This document shows positions 47,775-55,229 of a stretch of DNA of 64,000 nucleotides, one piece after another. Positions within the stretch are counted from its first letter, which is position 1, and each line of letters opens with the position of its first letter. Position numbers and translations under genes: made by a program. This DNA comes from JAUYIW01 sp043818555. GTDB lineage: Bacteria > Patescibacteriota > Patescibacteriia > UBA9934. Where the stretch lies: contig JBDRFP010000002.1 of NCBI GenBank assembly GCA_043818555.1, positions 1-64,000 on the forward strand. Direction: 5' to 3'. The notes beneath the pieces are model-generated. The model ran no database searches. It was given only the letters and a program-made list of their open reading frames with translations, and was not told the DNA's origin.

Positions 47775-48740
47775 CTAGGCGCGCACCTTGGCGACCTCCA
47801 GACTGGCGATCGTGAAGCCGGTTGCTTCTTCGATCTCCCTCCTGCGATCGCGCATGCGATCCATGCGCTCTGCCATTTCATGAACCATGTCGATGGCCGA
47901 GTGCGAACGCACCGACTGCTGGCCGAATTCGCCTTCACACGCCCTGCGACGGGCGTACTCAACCTGGCTCTCCAGCCATTCTTGGTCGGCCCTGCATGCC
48001 ACGAGAAAGTCCTTCACCTTCTGGCGGTCGGTGTCCTTCTCGATTAACCCAAGCTCCAGCTGATCCTGAAGACCGGCGAGGAACTTCACTTGCCTGTTCC
48101 AGCTCTCCAAGCCTTCGAGCAAGGACCGGAATAGCTTGTAGCGGTCGTCCTCAAGCAGAAACTTACCGGGCTTCCTTCCGCCGAGTGAAACATGGCTCAC
48201 TTCAAGACTTGGAGCGAGCTCCTTATCTGCGAAGAAGAAATACACCCCTCTTACGACCGCGAGTACGGCCTGTAGGCCGAGCGGCCGCTTGCCACGAACT
48301 TCATCCGGAATCAGCTCTGACCTCACCACATGATAGGCGAATAGGCCGATCGCCAAGAACGGAAAGGTAGCGAATCCTGCCAAGACCGCGGCCAAACCGA
48401 CACCAACTTTCGTGATAGGGCTAATGTTCTGCCAATCCTGATCCAACATGCCCGACAAGCCCATTGCGACAATCATCACGACTGCGGTGGCCAACAGGTA
48501 AAATGGGGTCGCGATGGGGCCGAGCCACAGTGCGAGCGGCACTGCGAGCGCTGCCCAACCCAACATGGCCGACGGGTACCACTTCCCAATCTTCATTGCC
48601 ATGTCACGGCTGAACGCGCGCTTGCGCGCGAATGCCTGCTGCTCGTGTAGCAGAAGCGTCACGCAGTCGAGCTTGTTTGCCAGATCTGCCGGCAAACTCT
48701 CGATTTTGAACTTCTTGAAAGGAGCAAGCGAATCACTCAT
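47775..48740 (-). CDS. Membrane protein with coiled-coil C-terminus (321 aa)
   Basis: It starts MSDSLAPFKKFKIESL, 6 nt after CTGGAG; a longer frame start at 48815 overlaps the promoter. Three predicted membrane segments (about residues 55-75, 77-98 and 113-135) are followed by a cytosolic part with long charged helices (LEGLESWNRQVKFLAGLQDQLELGLIEKDT and VHEMAERMDRMRDRRREIEE). Function unknown. It is a stand-alone unit with a TTGACA promoter and strong terminator. GC content looks higher than in adjacent cysS. Confidence 0.65.
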   Translation of the reverse strand: MSDSLAPFKKFKIESLPADLANKLDCVTLLLHEQQAFARKRAFSRDMAMKIGKWYPSAMLGWAALAVPLALWLGPIATPFYLLATAVVMIVAMGLSGMLDQDWQNISPITKVGVGLAAVLAGFATFPFLAIGLFAYHVVRSELIPDEVRGKRPLGLQAVLAVVRGVYFFFADKELAPSLEVSHVSLGGRKPGKFLLEDDRYKLFRSLLEGLESWNRQVKFLAGLQDQLELGLIEKDTDRQKVKDFLVACRADQEWLESQVEYARRRACEGEFGQQSVRSHSAIDMVHEMAERMDRMRDRRREIEEATGFTIASLEVAKVRA

Positions 48741-48786
48741 GTTTTTCTCCAGTTTTTCAAGTTTTTGTCGATCTAAAGAACTGCCT

Positions 48787-48815
48787 ACAGTATACCATTT
48801 TGGGCTTTTTGTCAA
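48787..48815 (-). promoter_or_regulatory. Sigma-70 promoter (TTGACA-17-TACTGT)
   Basis: The minus-strand -35 is 48815-48810 and the -10 is 48792-48787. It drives the gene at 47775-48740. Confidence 0.65.
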
Positions 48816-48909
48816 GCTGTCGCGGGGTGTTACAAACCTACAAAATTCAACCCAAAAACCGGGTGGCAGATCCCGGTTTTATCTAATCCTACTGGCTACT
48901 GGCTGCTGT

Positions 48910-49755
48910 CTACTGACTACTTTCATTAACTGGCGGCTGACTGCTGTACATGCCCTGCCCGCGCTCGATTGGCGGCTTTGGGAATCGTGGTTTTTCAAAT
49001 ACAGGCTTTGGTTCTCCTTCAACATGCTCAGGCGGTACAAAATCTTTTGGCAAATCCTCAGGCCGTACGAAATCATCCGGCAACTTTGGAGGCGCTCCAA
49101 ACATGTGCATCTGCGGCATTATCGCCTGCCTTTCTTCCGGAGTCAAATCAGCCTCGTTAATCTTCTCCTGTAGCGCCTGCATTTTTTCATCAATTTCCCC
49201 AGGCGATGGTCTGCGGTCAATATTATTGACAAATACGGTTTCAAACAGATGGTTGTAACGAAGATTCTGCGCTTGCAAACGGTCAATTAACCCTCTTCGA
49301 AATTCAAGATCGTCCCTGGCGCGAATCAGCTCATCAACAGTAACATCCAGCTCCTCGGCGATCTTCTCAAGATGCCCCGGACCCAACCGCTCTTCGCGCA
49401 TCATCACCTCGCCCTCAGCAATTCGGCGCTCCATCATGCGCGCATGAAACTCCGCAGCGCCCTCTGGGGAACGAGGCAACAACGCCTCTACAGCTTCAAT
49501 CCCCCGCTTGAACGGATGCAGAAAATGACCTTGCGTGACTTCCGGACTTGCGTACGCATAACTCCCCATGCCCATGGTCACCAACACGACTACCAGAGCC
49601 ACTGGCATTGCAAGCGCGCGCTTGAACGAAGGCCTGTTTGCCGGATATTCGCGGCCAAACTCATCGCCAAGCTCGCTTGCAAGAGCGTTCTTAAATCCAC
49701 GCTCAGGCTTTCCGGCCTTTTTAATTTCTTTTAAGTTTCGTTTGATTTCTTTCAT
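48910..49755 (-). CDS. DUF5667-like membrane protein (possible anti-sigma partner)
   Basis: This 281-aa protein has a basic cytosolic N-terminus (1-45), one membrane segment (MPVALVVVLVTMGMGSYAYA, about 50-69), then SPEVTQGHFLHPFKRGIEAVEALL. That last segment matches the DUF5667 pattern 'PG..LYPLKR..E'. The extracytoplasmic remainder is helical (80-190), then Pro-rich (215-270). It lies directly downstream of the ECF sigma gene, the usual position of an anti-sigma or stress sensor. The C-terminal codons overlap a TACTGGCTGCTGTCTACTG word repeat. Confidence 0.7.
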   Translation of the reverse strand: MKEIKRNLKEIKKAGKPERGFKNALASELGDEFGREYPANRPSFKRALAMPVALVVVLVTMGMGSYAYASPEVTQGHFLHPFKRGIEAVEALLPRSPEGAAEFHARMMERRIAEGEVMMREERLGPGHLEKIAEELDVTVDELIRARDDLEFRRGLIDRLQAQNLRYNHLFETVFVNNIDRRPSPGEIDEKMQALQEKINEADLTPEERQAIMPQMHMFGAPPKLPDDFVRPEDLPKDFVPPEHVEGEPKPVFEKPRFPKPPIERGQGMYSSQPPVNESSQ

Positions 49756-49817
49756 AAATTATAAAATAACATGGTTTATTATCGCAAAGCAGGGTTTATT
49801 GACTGTCGACATGGTTT
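49756..49817. repeat. GGTTTATTGNCNGNC word repeat
   Basis: Two or three copies of GGTTTATT-type words lie between the sigma gene and its partner, of the TTTATTGTCGG family. Confidence 0.55.
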
Positions 49818-50467
49818 ATTTTTCGTGTAGCCTGATTAAAATCCCAGCTAGTCACCTTAACCTCTGCGCTCTTCGCCATAACCTCTCCGCCATCTGCTAA
49901 AACCTCTTCGTTTCTCGCCTTAACCTCTGCGTCCTCAGCGATAACCTCCTTGTTGATTGTTAATGAATTATTCTGATTTTCGAAAATCGTTTTTAAATTT
50001 TTCATTGCTCTATGGGCATCGATCCGAGCAGCCCCGGCAGTCTTGCCGAGTAACTCACCAATTTCTTTATATCGATAACCGAGCAAATACTTTAGCTCAA
50101 TTATGTGTTTTTCTTTATCGTCAAGCTCGCACAAAGCAATATTTAGTCGATACTTGTCGTCGGCCTTGATTAAATCATCACGGCCATCAGTGCCCTCAAT
50201 CTTGAACGCGATTTGATCAATGTCGATTACATCCTTTCGATCCCTCCAATGGTTGATTACATGATTGCGGGCAATGGTCATAATCCAGGCGTTCTGAGAC
50301 TGCGCCGGATCATACACCGCAAAACTCCGTAGAGCCTTTATGAAAATCTCGCTCGTAAGATCTTCTGCCACTTCCCTGTTCATGTTTACACGATAGAACA
50401 CAAATCGATACACTCGACTGAAATGTTTATTGTAGAATTTGTTGAAATTTGACTTGGTAAGTTGCAT
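49796..50467 (-). CDS. ECF-type sigma factor
   Basis: This 223-aa protein has sigma region 2 (FNKFYNKHFSRVYRFVFYRV..AEDLTSEIFIKAL..QNAWIMTIARNHVINHWRD, about residues 8-80) and region 4 (ALCELDDKEKHIIELKYLLGYRYKEIGELLGKTAGAARIDAHRAMKNL, about 110-160), with no region 3, so it is an ECF/group IV sigma. An unusual tail (residues 170-222) repeats EV-A-D-GE-V-A: EVIAEDAEVKARNEEVLADGGEVMAK. Its DNA is a tandem AACCTCTNCG-type repeat. The DUF5667-like gene downstream may regulate it. Targets are unknown. Confidence 0.92.
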   Translation of the reverse strand: MQLTKSNFNKFYNKHFSRVYRFVFYRVNMNREVAEDLTSEIFIKALRSFAVYDPAQSQNAWIMTIARNHVINHWRDRKDVIDIDQIAFKIEGTDGRDDLIKADDKYRLNIALCELDDKEKHIIELKYLLGYRYKEIGELLGKTAGAARIDAHRAMKNLKTIFENQNNSLTINKEVIAEDAEVKARNEEVLADGGEVMAKSAEVKVTSWDFNQATRKINHVDSQ

Positions 50468-50568
50468 AAACTTAAATAACTGACGCTTTTGCTTTACACG
50501 GCCTGTGAATAAATGTTACTTCGAGTCTATTTTGAGCTTAAACATTGGCATATTTTGGTTAAAAAGTA

Positions 50569-50698
50569 AAGGGGGTAATCGGATCGCGAAGGGGTTAATC
50601 GTAAACAAGAGTTCACAGTTAACAGTTCACAGTTCAGCGACTTGCAATTTTCTACTTATGACTTGAAACATTTGACTTTAGACTTTCCGACTTTAGAC
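50569..50698. repeat. Mixed word repeats (GGGGTTAATCG, GTTCACAGTTAACAG, GACTTTAGACTTTCC)
   Basis: Three word families follow each other between the terminator at 50700 and the sigma gene. The first two recur at 52218-52348 in the same order. Confidence 0.7.
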
Positions 50699-50699
50699 T

Positions 50700-50728
50700 A
50701 AATTAAACCCGGCCGTAACGACCGGGCT
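50700..50728 (-). terminator. Intrinsic terminator
   Basis: On the minus strand AGCCCGGTCG-TTA-CGGCCGGGTTT is followed by AATTT. Confidence 0.8.
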
Positions 50729-50732
50729 AGAA

Positions 50733-51149
50733 TCAGGGATCGCGCTGAAGCGTGGCGAACAAAGGGGTTGCTAGCCACTGGTCGTGGCCCTTGGGCTCGA
50801 GGCGCTGCTGGCAGACCTTCATGAGCGCCGAATAGGTCGCAGGCAGTGGCGAACCCGGGTCGGCGGCCAGTTCTTTGCACTCAGGAGTATCGACTGGCAC
50901 GGCCTTCTCTTGTTCGCCCAGCGGATCACGCTCCCACCATCCTGCACGCGAAAGCGACTTTGCCGTCTCCCGCTCCTTCCACTCGCGCGGGTCGTAGAAG
51001 ACCCTTGACCTGCTGTCATATGCCCTCACAGCGACCACTCCGGCGGCAAAGATCCTCATGCCGATCGGCCACTCATGCTTGAACTTGCCGACCACAAGCA
51101 TTTCACGCACGGCATCAATCAACTCTTTCCCTACCTCTTTCACTGCCAT
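50733..51149 (-). CDS. Hypothetical protein (138 aa)
   Basis: It starts MAVKEVGKELIDAVREML, 5 nt after ACGGAGG. The first half looks alpha/beta (GMRIFAAGVVAVRAYDSRSRVFYDPREWKER); the second half is Pro/Glu-rich with two Cys (TPECKELA, ALMKVCQQRLEPKGHDQWL). No family is recognised. It is a stand-alone unit with a TTGACA-17-TAGTTT promoter that points away from the divergent gene at 51236. Confidence 0.6.
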   Translation of the reverse strand: MAVKEVGKELIDAVREMLVVGKFKHEWPIGMRIFAAGVVAVRAYDSRSRVFYDPREWKERETAKSLSRAGWWERDPLGEQEKAVPVDTPECKELAADPGSPLPATYSALMKVCQQRLEPKGHDQWLATPLFATLQRDP

Positions 51150-51185
51150 GTTACCTCCGTTTTTTTGATATAAATGACTACGCCC

Positions 51186-51214
51186 AAACTAGCATAAACC
51201 AACGATTCTGTCAA
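51186..51214 (-). promoter_or_regulatory. Sigma-70 promoter (TTGACA-17-TAGTTT)
   Basis: The minus-strand -35 is 51214-51209 and the -10 is 51191-51186. It is divergent from the -10 box at 51222-51227. Confidence 0.75.
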
Positions 51215-51221
51215 TATATGC

Positions 51222-51227
51222 TACAAT
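51222..51227 (+). promoter_or_regulatory. -10 box (TACAAT) of a leaderless gene
   Basis: TACAAT ends 8 nt before the ATG at 51236. No -35 or Shine-Dalgarno is seen. Confidence 0.6.
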
Positions 51228-51235
51228 ATCGCCAT

Positions 51236-51652
51236 ATGGACAAAAACAAGATCTTCGACGTAATTAAGGCCTTAGAGCTCCCAATCAAAGACTTTGCGAT
51301 TGTTTCAAGCGGACCTATGATTGTTCGCAATCTTATCCCGTGCAATCACGACATTGATATTCTAGCGCGCGGCAAGGCTTGGGAAATGGTAACTAAACTC
51401 GGCGAGGTTACGCAGGCTGCTATGCGCGACCACATGGTTAAACTCGAAAATGGTACGATTGAGATTTTTGATGGCTGGGCGCCGTCGGACAGGAGCGATG
51501 ATGAATTGATCGACTCGGCTGAGATGATTGACGGGTTGCCGTTCGTAAAGCTTGAGTACGTTCTGGAGTACAAAAAGAAGTTAGGTCGAGTTAAAGATTT
51601 GAAGCATGTTGAGATTTTGGAAGCTTATTTGGACAAACAAAAAAAGGCCTAG
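51236..51652 (+). CDS. Nucleotidyltransferase-fold protein
   Basis: This 138-aa protein starts MDKNKIFDVIKALEL. The strand FAIVSSGPMIVRNLI, then CNHDIDILA with two Asp separated by one residue, matches the GS..DxD metal site of minimal nucleotidyltransferases (GG/GS is reduced to SSG). A third acidic strand, GTIEIFDGW, completes the triad. Similar domains are found in antitoxin/AbiE-like and unknown small proteins. The start at 51236 is favoured by the -10 box 8 nt upstream. Substrate unknown. Confidence 0.65.
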   Translation: MDKNKIFDVIKALELPIKDFAIVSSGPMIVRNLIPCNHDIDILARGKAWEMVTKLGEVTQAAMRDHMVKLENGTIEIFDGWAPSDRSDDELIDSAEMIDGLPFVKLEYVLEYKKKLGRVKDLKHVEILEAYLDKQKKA

Positions 51653-51687
51653 GTGGCAAAAGAGGTTAGAAAGAGGTTATAGAGAGG

Positions 51688-52197
51688 TTAAGCGCGGCCG
51701 CGGGTTCCGAGGAGTAATGCCACGGGTGCTAAAGGCCAAAGTATTAGCGCAAGATCGCTCGCAAGTACGCCTCGTACGACCGGAGAAAGTGAACCAATAA
51801 CATCGGCTGGTAAAAACATAAACACAGCGGTTAAAAACAGCCCAGTAAATACAGTTGCGAAAATAGCAGACTCCCAACTCGAAGGCACCACAGACGGCTC
51901 AGAAAAGCCGTTTTTTGCTACAACGCCGAAAATAATCAAGAACAGCACTACAAACATTCCAATCTCGCCGTAATAAGGCTCTGGGCCAATCGCGGGCGCA
52001 GCGTCGATCCAAAAACTTGTAATCATCATAGCCGCAATCGCCATGTAAAGCGCATAAATCATGGTCATATTGTAGTCCTTGCCAAGCGTGTACGCATACA
52101 CAATAACGAGCGCAAGTACGCCAAGAACAATCAGCAGGTCAGCTGTGAAGATGTCTGTGTTGATTTCGCTAAGTTGTTCGAGTGTGTCGGTTGGCAT
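51688..52197 (-). CDS. Membrane protein of unknown function (169 aa)
   Basis: Five predicted membrane segments follow a short cytosolic or outside N-terminus (MPTDTLEQLSEINTD). The segments are at about residues 20-38, 46-64, 77-95, 110-128 and 145-163. No charged catalytic residue lies within them. A perfect TATAAT box (52109-52104) ends 6 nt before the ATG, so the mRNA is probably leaderless. Its stop lies 35 nt from the convergent nucleotidyltransferase-like gene. Confidence 0.65.
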   Translation of the reverse strand: MPTDTLEQLSEINTDIFTADLLIVLGVLALVIVYAYTLGKDYNMTMIYALYMAIAAMMITSFWIDAAPAIGPEPYYGEIGMFVVLFLIIFGVVAKNGFSEPSVVPSSWESAIFATVFTGLFLTAVFMFLPADVIGSLSPVVRGVLASDLALILWPLAPVALLLGTRGRA

Positions 52198-52217
52198 GGG
52201 GTGATTATACCATATCG

Positions 52218-52348
52218 GAAAGCGTGGGGGTTAATCGGATCGCGAAGGGGTTAACGAGAGTGCCGGGGGGTTAACGGTGGGCTGAAGGGGTTAATCGATG
52301 CGCAAGAGTTGACAGTTGATGGTTCACAGTTCACGGTTCATTAACAAA
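52218..52348. repeat. GGGGTTAATCGGATCGCGAAG and GTTCACAGTTCACGGTTC word repeats
   Basis: Four GGGGTTAA-type units are followed by GTTGACAGTTGATGGTTCACAG-type units. The same two families lie in the same order at 50569-50640. Confidence 0.75.
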
Positions 52349-52351
52349 ATG

Positions 52352-52384
52352 AAAACCGCATCTTGATGTTATCGCTGATGCGGT
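52352..52384 (-). terminator. Intrinsic terminator
   Basis: On the minus strand ACCGCATC and GATGCGGT flank a 14-nt loop and are followed by TTTCATTTT. Confidence 0.7.
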
Positions 52385-52411
52385 CGGTAGGGTCGCGGGC
52401 CTGTCCACGAT

Positions 52412-52576
52412 CTACGATGGCGATGGCGATGGCGCGGAAGAGTCTTCACGCTTCTCCGACGGCTTGTTGTCGATCTTGGCCTGAGCGCAGTCCTCCGGAC
52501 GGCGCCTCTTGGCCTTGAGAATATCCACGAACTCTGGCGTCATCATGCACGCCTTGCTACCTGCAACAGATGCCAT
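52412..52576 (-). CDS. Small protein with Ser-Pro tail (54 aa)
   Basis: It starts MASVAGSKACMMTPEF, 6 nt after a perfect AAGGAGGTGA. Features are a helix (PEFVDILKAKRRRPEDCAQAK), then a short charged stretch and a tail APSPSPS. No membrane segment. Family unknown; the strong Shine-Dalgarno, a TATCAT box upstream and the terminator (52352-52384) support a real gene. Confidence 0.55.
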   Translation of the reverse strand: MASVAGSKACMMTPEFVDILKAKRRRPEDCAQAKIDNKPSEKREDSSAPSPSPS

Positions 52577-52648
52577 AACTCACCTCCTTGTTGTACTTTT
52601 ATGATACCACTGATTGCCGCAGTTGGTAAATCTATACAGGCAAAATAC

Positions 52649-52738
52649 CGTCATTGCGAGGAGCCCTGCAACTCGGCGACGAAGCAATCTACGCGCTAGA
52701 TCGCTTCGCTAAACGACAAGCAGCCACTCGCGATGACG
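52649..52738. repeat. Dispersed TCATTGCGAGGAGC hairpin element, copy 1
   Basis: This 90-bp element starts CGTCATTGCGAGGAGC and ends in the complement (CGCGATGACG), with an inner inverted pair GCAATCT..AGATCGCTTCG. Copy 2 is at 55133-55222. This class of element is widespread in bacterial genomes. Confidence 0.85.
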
Positions 52739-52818
52739 AAAAACTATTTTTCTCGCGTAAATCCAATCCCTCAACTAACTTATTCTCCATCTTACTCCGA
52801 TCGTCCTAAGACGGTAAA

Positions 52819-53871
52819 TTACTTTTCTCGTAGATCCAGTTCTTCGACCAACTTCTTTTCCTTCCGGCCTAATCGAGTCGGCGTTACAACTTGAACGATT
52901 ACAATCTGATCGCCTCGACCGCGGGCGGTTTGGACTCCTTTCCCGCGCAGCTTAAGCTTGTCGCCAGCTTGAGTCCCGGCTGGAATTTTCAGCTTAACCT
53001 TACCATCAACCGTGTCAACCTCAACTTCATCGCCCAAAGCCGCCTGAGTAAAACCGATCTTTTTATCAACATAAATATTGTTGCCTTCGCGACGAAAACG
53101 CGGGTCAACATCAACATGCACGCGCAAGTACAAATCACCCGCATTGCCACTCGCCCCAATCGCCTCGCCCTGCCCGCGCACGCGAATCTGCATTCCGTTC
53201 TCAATCCCGGCCGGAATTTCAACTCGAATGGTGCTACGGCCGTATTCCAGGCCGATTCCGTGGCAAGTTGAGCATTTGGTCTCCGGGTCCTCTCCTCGGC
53301 CCTGACAGGCCGTGCAGGCAGTCTGGCGCTGCATTGTGCCAAACATAGTACGCTGCACCACTGTTTCCATTCCACTGCCTTTGCACGCGTCGCAAGTCTT
53401 CATGTTTGTGCCAGGTTCAGCTCCAACACCTCCACAGCGCTCGCAATCGCTATTCTTCGATACTTGAAGTTCCTTTTCGACTCCAAAAACCGATTCTTTA
53501 AAACTCAACTTAACATCGACTGCAATGTCAGCCCCTCGCGCCCTGCGAGATCGACCGCCGCCACCCCCAAACCCTCCTCCGAAAATATCACCAAAAATAT
53601 CTCCCAAGTCTTCAAAATTAACACCTTGGCCGCTAAAACCTCCTCCAGGAAAACCTCCAGCACCATCAAAAGTAGTACCAAACTGGTCGTACTGCGCGCG
53701 CTTTTCATCGTCATGCAAAATATGATACGCCTCGTTAATCTCTTTAAACTTGGCTTCATCCCCGCCCTTGTCCGGATGATGCTCATGCGCAAGGCGCCTA
53801 AAAGCCCGCTTAACTTCATCCTTCGAAGCGGTTTTATCGACCCCCAATGTTGCGTAGTAATCTTTGGACAT
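52819..53871 (-). CDS. dnaJ: Chaperone DnaJ
   Basis: This 350-aa co-chaperone delivers clients to DnaK and stimulates its ATPase. It has a J-domain with HHPDKGG (HPD, about residue 33), a Gly/Phe-rich linker (GGFPGGGFSG..FGGGFGGGGG), and a zinc region with four CxxCxGxG-type repeats (CERCGGVG, CDACKGSG, CTACQGRG, CSTCHGIG). The C-terminal substrate domains end in VTPTRLGRKEKKLVEELD. It is separated from dnaK by four small or unrelated genes. A TCATTGCGAGGAGC element lies downstream. Confidence 0.98.
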   Translation of the reverse strand: MSKDYYATLGVDKTASKDEVKRAFRRLAHEHHPDKGGDEAKFKEINEAYHILHDDEKRAQYDQFGTTFDGAGGFPGGGFSGQGVNFEDLGDIFGDIFGGGFGGGGGRSRRARGADIAVDVKLSFKESVFGVEKELQVSKNSDCERCGGVGAEPGTNMKTCDACKGSGMETVVQRTMFGTMQRQTACTACQGRGEDPETKCSTCHGIGLEYGRSTIRVEIPAGIENGMQIRVRGQGEAIGASGNAGDLYLRVHVDVDPRFRREGNNIYVDKKIGFTQAALGDEVEVDTVDGKVKLKIPAGTQAGDKLKLRGKGVQTARGRGDQIVIVQVVTPTRLGRKEKKLVEELDLREK

Positions 53872-53883
53872 GTTTTTATTTTC

Positions 53884-53917
53884 CCCCCCTTTTTAAGGGG
53901 GGATTAAGGGGGGTTAC
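53884..53917. repeat. CCCCCC..TTTTTAAGGGGGG flank of the DUF559 gene
   Basis: CCCCCCTTTTTAAGGGGGG forms an inverted repeat beside a second AAGGGGGG. The matching flank is at 54289-54326. Confidence 0.7.
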
Positions 53918-54285
53918 TCGCTTAATCGCTTTAAAGCAACCTTTATTTGATCAATAACCCCCTCGATACTCTCGTAAACATCAATGTTTGTAAATCTGAT
54001 TGTCGTAATCGCATTATCTGACATTAAGTAACCTCTTTGCTTGTCATGGTCGCGACCCAGATCGTCGAAATGGCTATCTCCATCAATCTCAACAACAAGC
54101 TTAACCTTCGCACAGTAGAAATCAACAACATAGGGCCCAATCCCCTGCTGTCTACGAAACTTGAACCCGTCGACCTGTGAACCGCGTAAATATTGCCACA
54201 GTCTCTGCTCTGCAGGCGTCATTTTTCGCCGTAGCTTTCTACGAAAATCAATGCTACTCGTCCAGTTGTACAGCTTTCGATCCAT
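53914..54285 (-). CDS. DUF559/Vsr-like endonuclease domain protein
   Basis: This 123-aa protein starts MDRKLYNWTSS. It has the DUF559 signature in order: LRRKMTPAEQRLWQYLRGSQVDGFKFRRQQGIGPYVVDFYCAKVKLVVEIDGDSHF, i.e. a PD-(D/E)xK/Vsr-type fold with catalytic Asp (VVDFYC) and Glu-x-Asp (VVEIDGD), then the C-terminal helix. The family's role is unproven. The gene is bounded on both sides by C-run/G-run inverted repeats, which often accompany DUF559 genes and may reflect mobility. It splits dnaJ from rdgB. Confidence 0.88.
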   Translation of the reverse strand: MDRKLYNWTSSIDFRRKLRRKMTPAEQRLWQYLRGSQVDGFKFRRQQGIGPYVVDFYCAKVKLVVEIDGDSHFDDLGRDHDKQRGYLMSDNAITTIRFTNIDVYESIEGVIDQIKVALKRLSE

Positions 54286-54288
54286 AGT

Positions 54289-54326
54289 AACCACCCCCTA
54301 CCCCTCCTTAAAAAGGAGGGGGGTCG
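54289..54326. repeat. CCCCTCCTTAAAAAGGAGGGG flank
   Basis: This near-perfect palindrome (CCCCTCCTT / AAGGAGGGG) is the right flank of the DUF559 gene and can also terminate transcription. Confidence 0.75.
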
Positions 54327-54329
54327 AAA

Positions 54330-54518
54330 TTAACTAAACAGCTTTTTCTTGTCCTCCTCCTTCACAACCTTCGCCTTTGCGTCAACGACCTTTTGCTGGC
54401 CCTTGCCAACAGTCTTCTTCCAAATAAAGTTTCGTACAGGTGGAAACGAGAGGATGGTTAGAATTGCACTCCCAATACCGAGAGCACCCTTCCACATGTA
54501 GTGAAGCATTTTTTTCAT
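54330..54518 (-). CDS. Small membrane protein (62 aa)
   Basis: A basic N-terminus (MKKMLHYMWKG) is followed by one hydrophobic segment (ALGIGSAILTILSFPPV) and a long basic and acidic tail (GKGQQKVVDAKAKVVKEEDKKK). Membrane-attached with a cytosolic tail is the likely form. Function unknown. Its start lies 10 nt from the rdgB stop, so it is likely cotranscribed with rdgB. Confidence 0.55.
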   Translation of the reverse strand: MKKMLHYMWKGALGIGSAILTILSFPPVRNFIWKKTVGKGQQKVVDAKAKVVKEEDKKKLFS

Positions 54519-54528
54519 ATGACAAGCG

Positions 54529-55122
54529 TTAGATTAAACTTTGGTCTTTTAATTTTTGTGCGAGTTTCTTTCCTGCGCGGACGCGGTGAGAAAGCTCGGA
54601 TTTTTTATCGTATCGTTCTGCAAGCGTGGCTCCAACATCTTCTGCCCAGAAAATCGTATCAAACGGCAGGCCCGGCTTGTACTCTGCAGTTCTAGCCTCA
54701 GTAATCCGACCATTTAGATGCCCCTCCACTGCAATCTTATTTCCGTCAGGATCTACATACACCATTGCTGTCGTAAACCTTGCTGTGCGTTTTTCAAGAG
54801 GCACTCCTTCAAGCTTTTCAAGGCACAAGTCGATCAACTCCTCGTCTTCAGCCTCGTAACCCGGCCATCTGCGAACCTTTAGCCCAGGCTCGCCATCCAG
54901 CGCGTCGATGAATAACCCAGTATCGTCCCCGATCGTCGGCAGTCCACTAGCCTCCATACCAGCGCGCGCCTTCTTGAGCGCATTACCCTCAAGCGTTTGC
55001 TGATCTTCGTCAACGTCAAGTTCGATACCCCGATCTTTAAGCGTGACCGTATCGATCCCACCGAGAATCTTCGAAATCTCCTCGGCTTTACCTTGATTGT
55101 TAGTGCAGACTAGAATTGGCAT
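54529..55122 (-). CDS. rdgB: XTP/dITP pyrophosphatase (RdgB/HAM1)
   Basis: This 197-aa house-cleaning enzyme hydrolyses ITP, XTP and dITP. It starts MPILVCTNNQGKAEEI; upstream in-frame codons lie inside a dispersed repeat. Motifs are TNNQGKxxE (substrate loop), TIGDDTGLFIDALDGEPG with the catalytic acid, RARFTTAMVYVDPDG, LPFDTIFW and ELSHRVRA. Length is normal. It follows a TCATTGCGAGGAGC element and dnaK. Confidence 0.95.
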   Translation of the reverse strand: MPILVCTNNQGKAEEISKILGGIDTVTLKDRGIELDVDEDQQTLEGNALKKARAGMEASGLPTIGDDTGLFIDALDGEPGLKVRRWPGYEAEDEELIDLCLEKLEGVPLEKRTARFTTAMVYVDPDGNKIAVEGHLNGRITEARTAEYKPGLPFDTIFWAEDVGATLAERYDKKSELSHRVRAGKKLAQKLKDQSLI

Positions 55123-55132
55123 ACATGCATCT

Positions 55133-55222
55133 GTCATTGCGAGGAGCTCAGAAACTCGGCGACGAAGCAATCTAACGAGTAGATTGCTTCGCTAAACGAC
55201 AAACGACCACTCGCAATGACGA
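55133..55222. repeat. Dispersed TCATTGCGAGGAGC hairpin element, copy 2
   Basis: This is the same element as at 52649-52738 (GTCATTGCGAGGAGC at one end, TCGCAATGACG at the other, with inner inverted GCAATCT/AGATTGC). Confidence 0.85.
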
Positions 55223-55229
55223 ATTAAAT

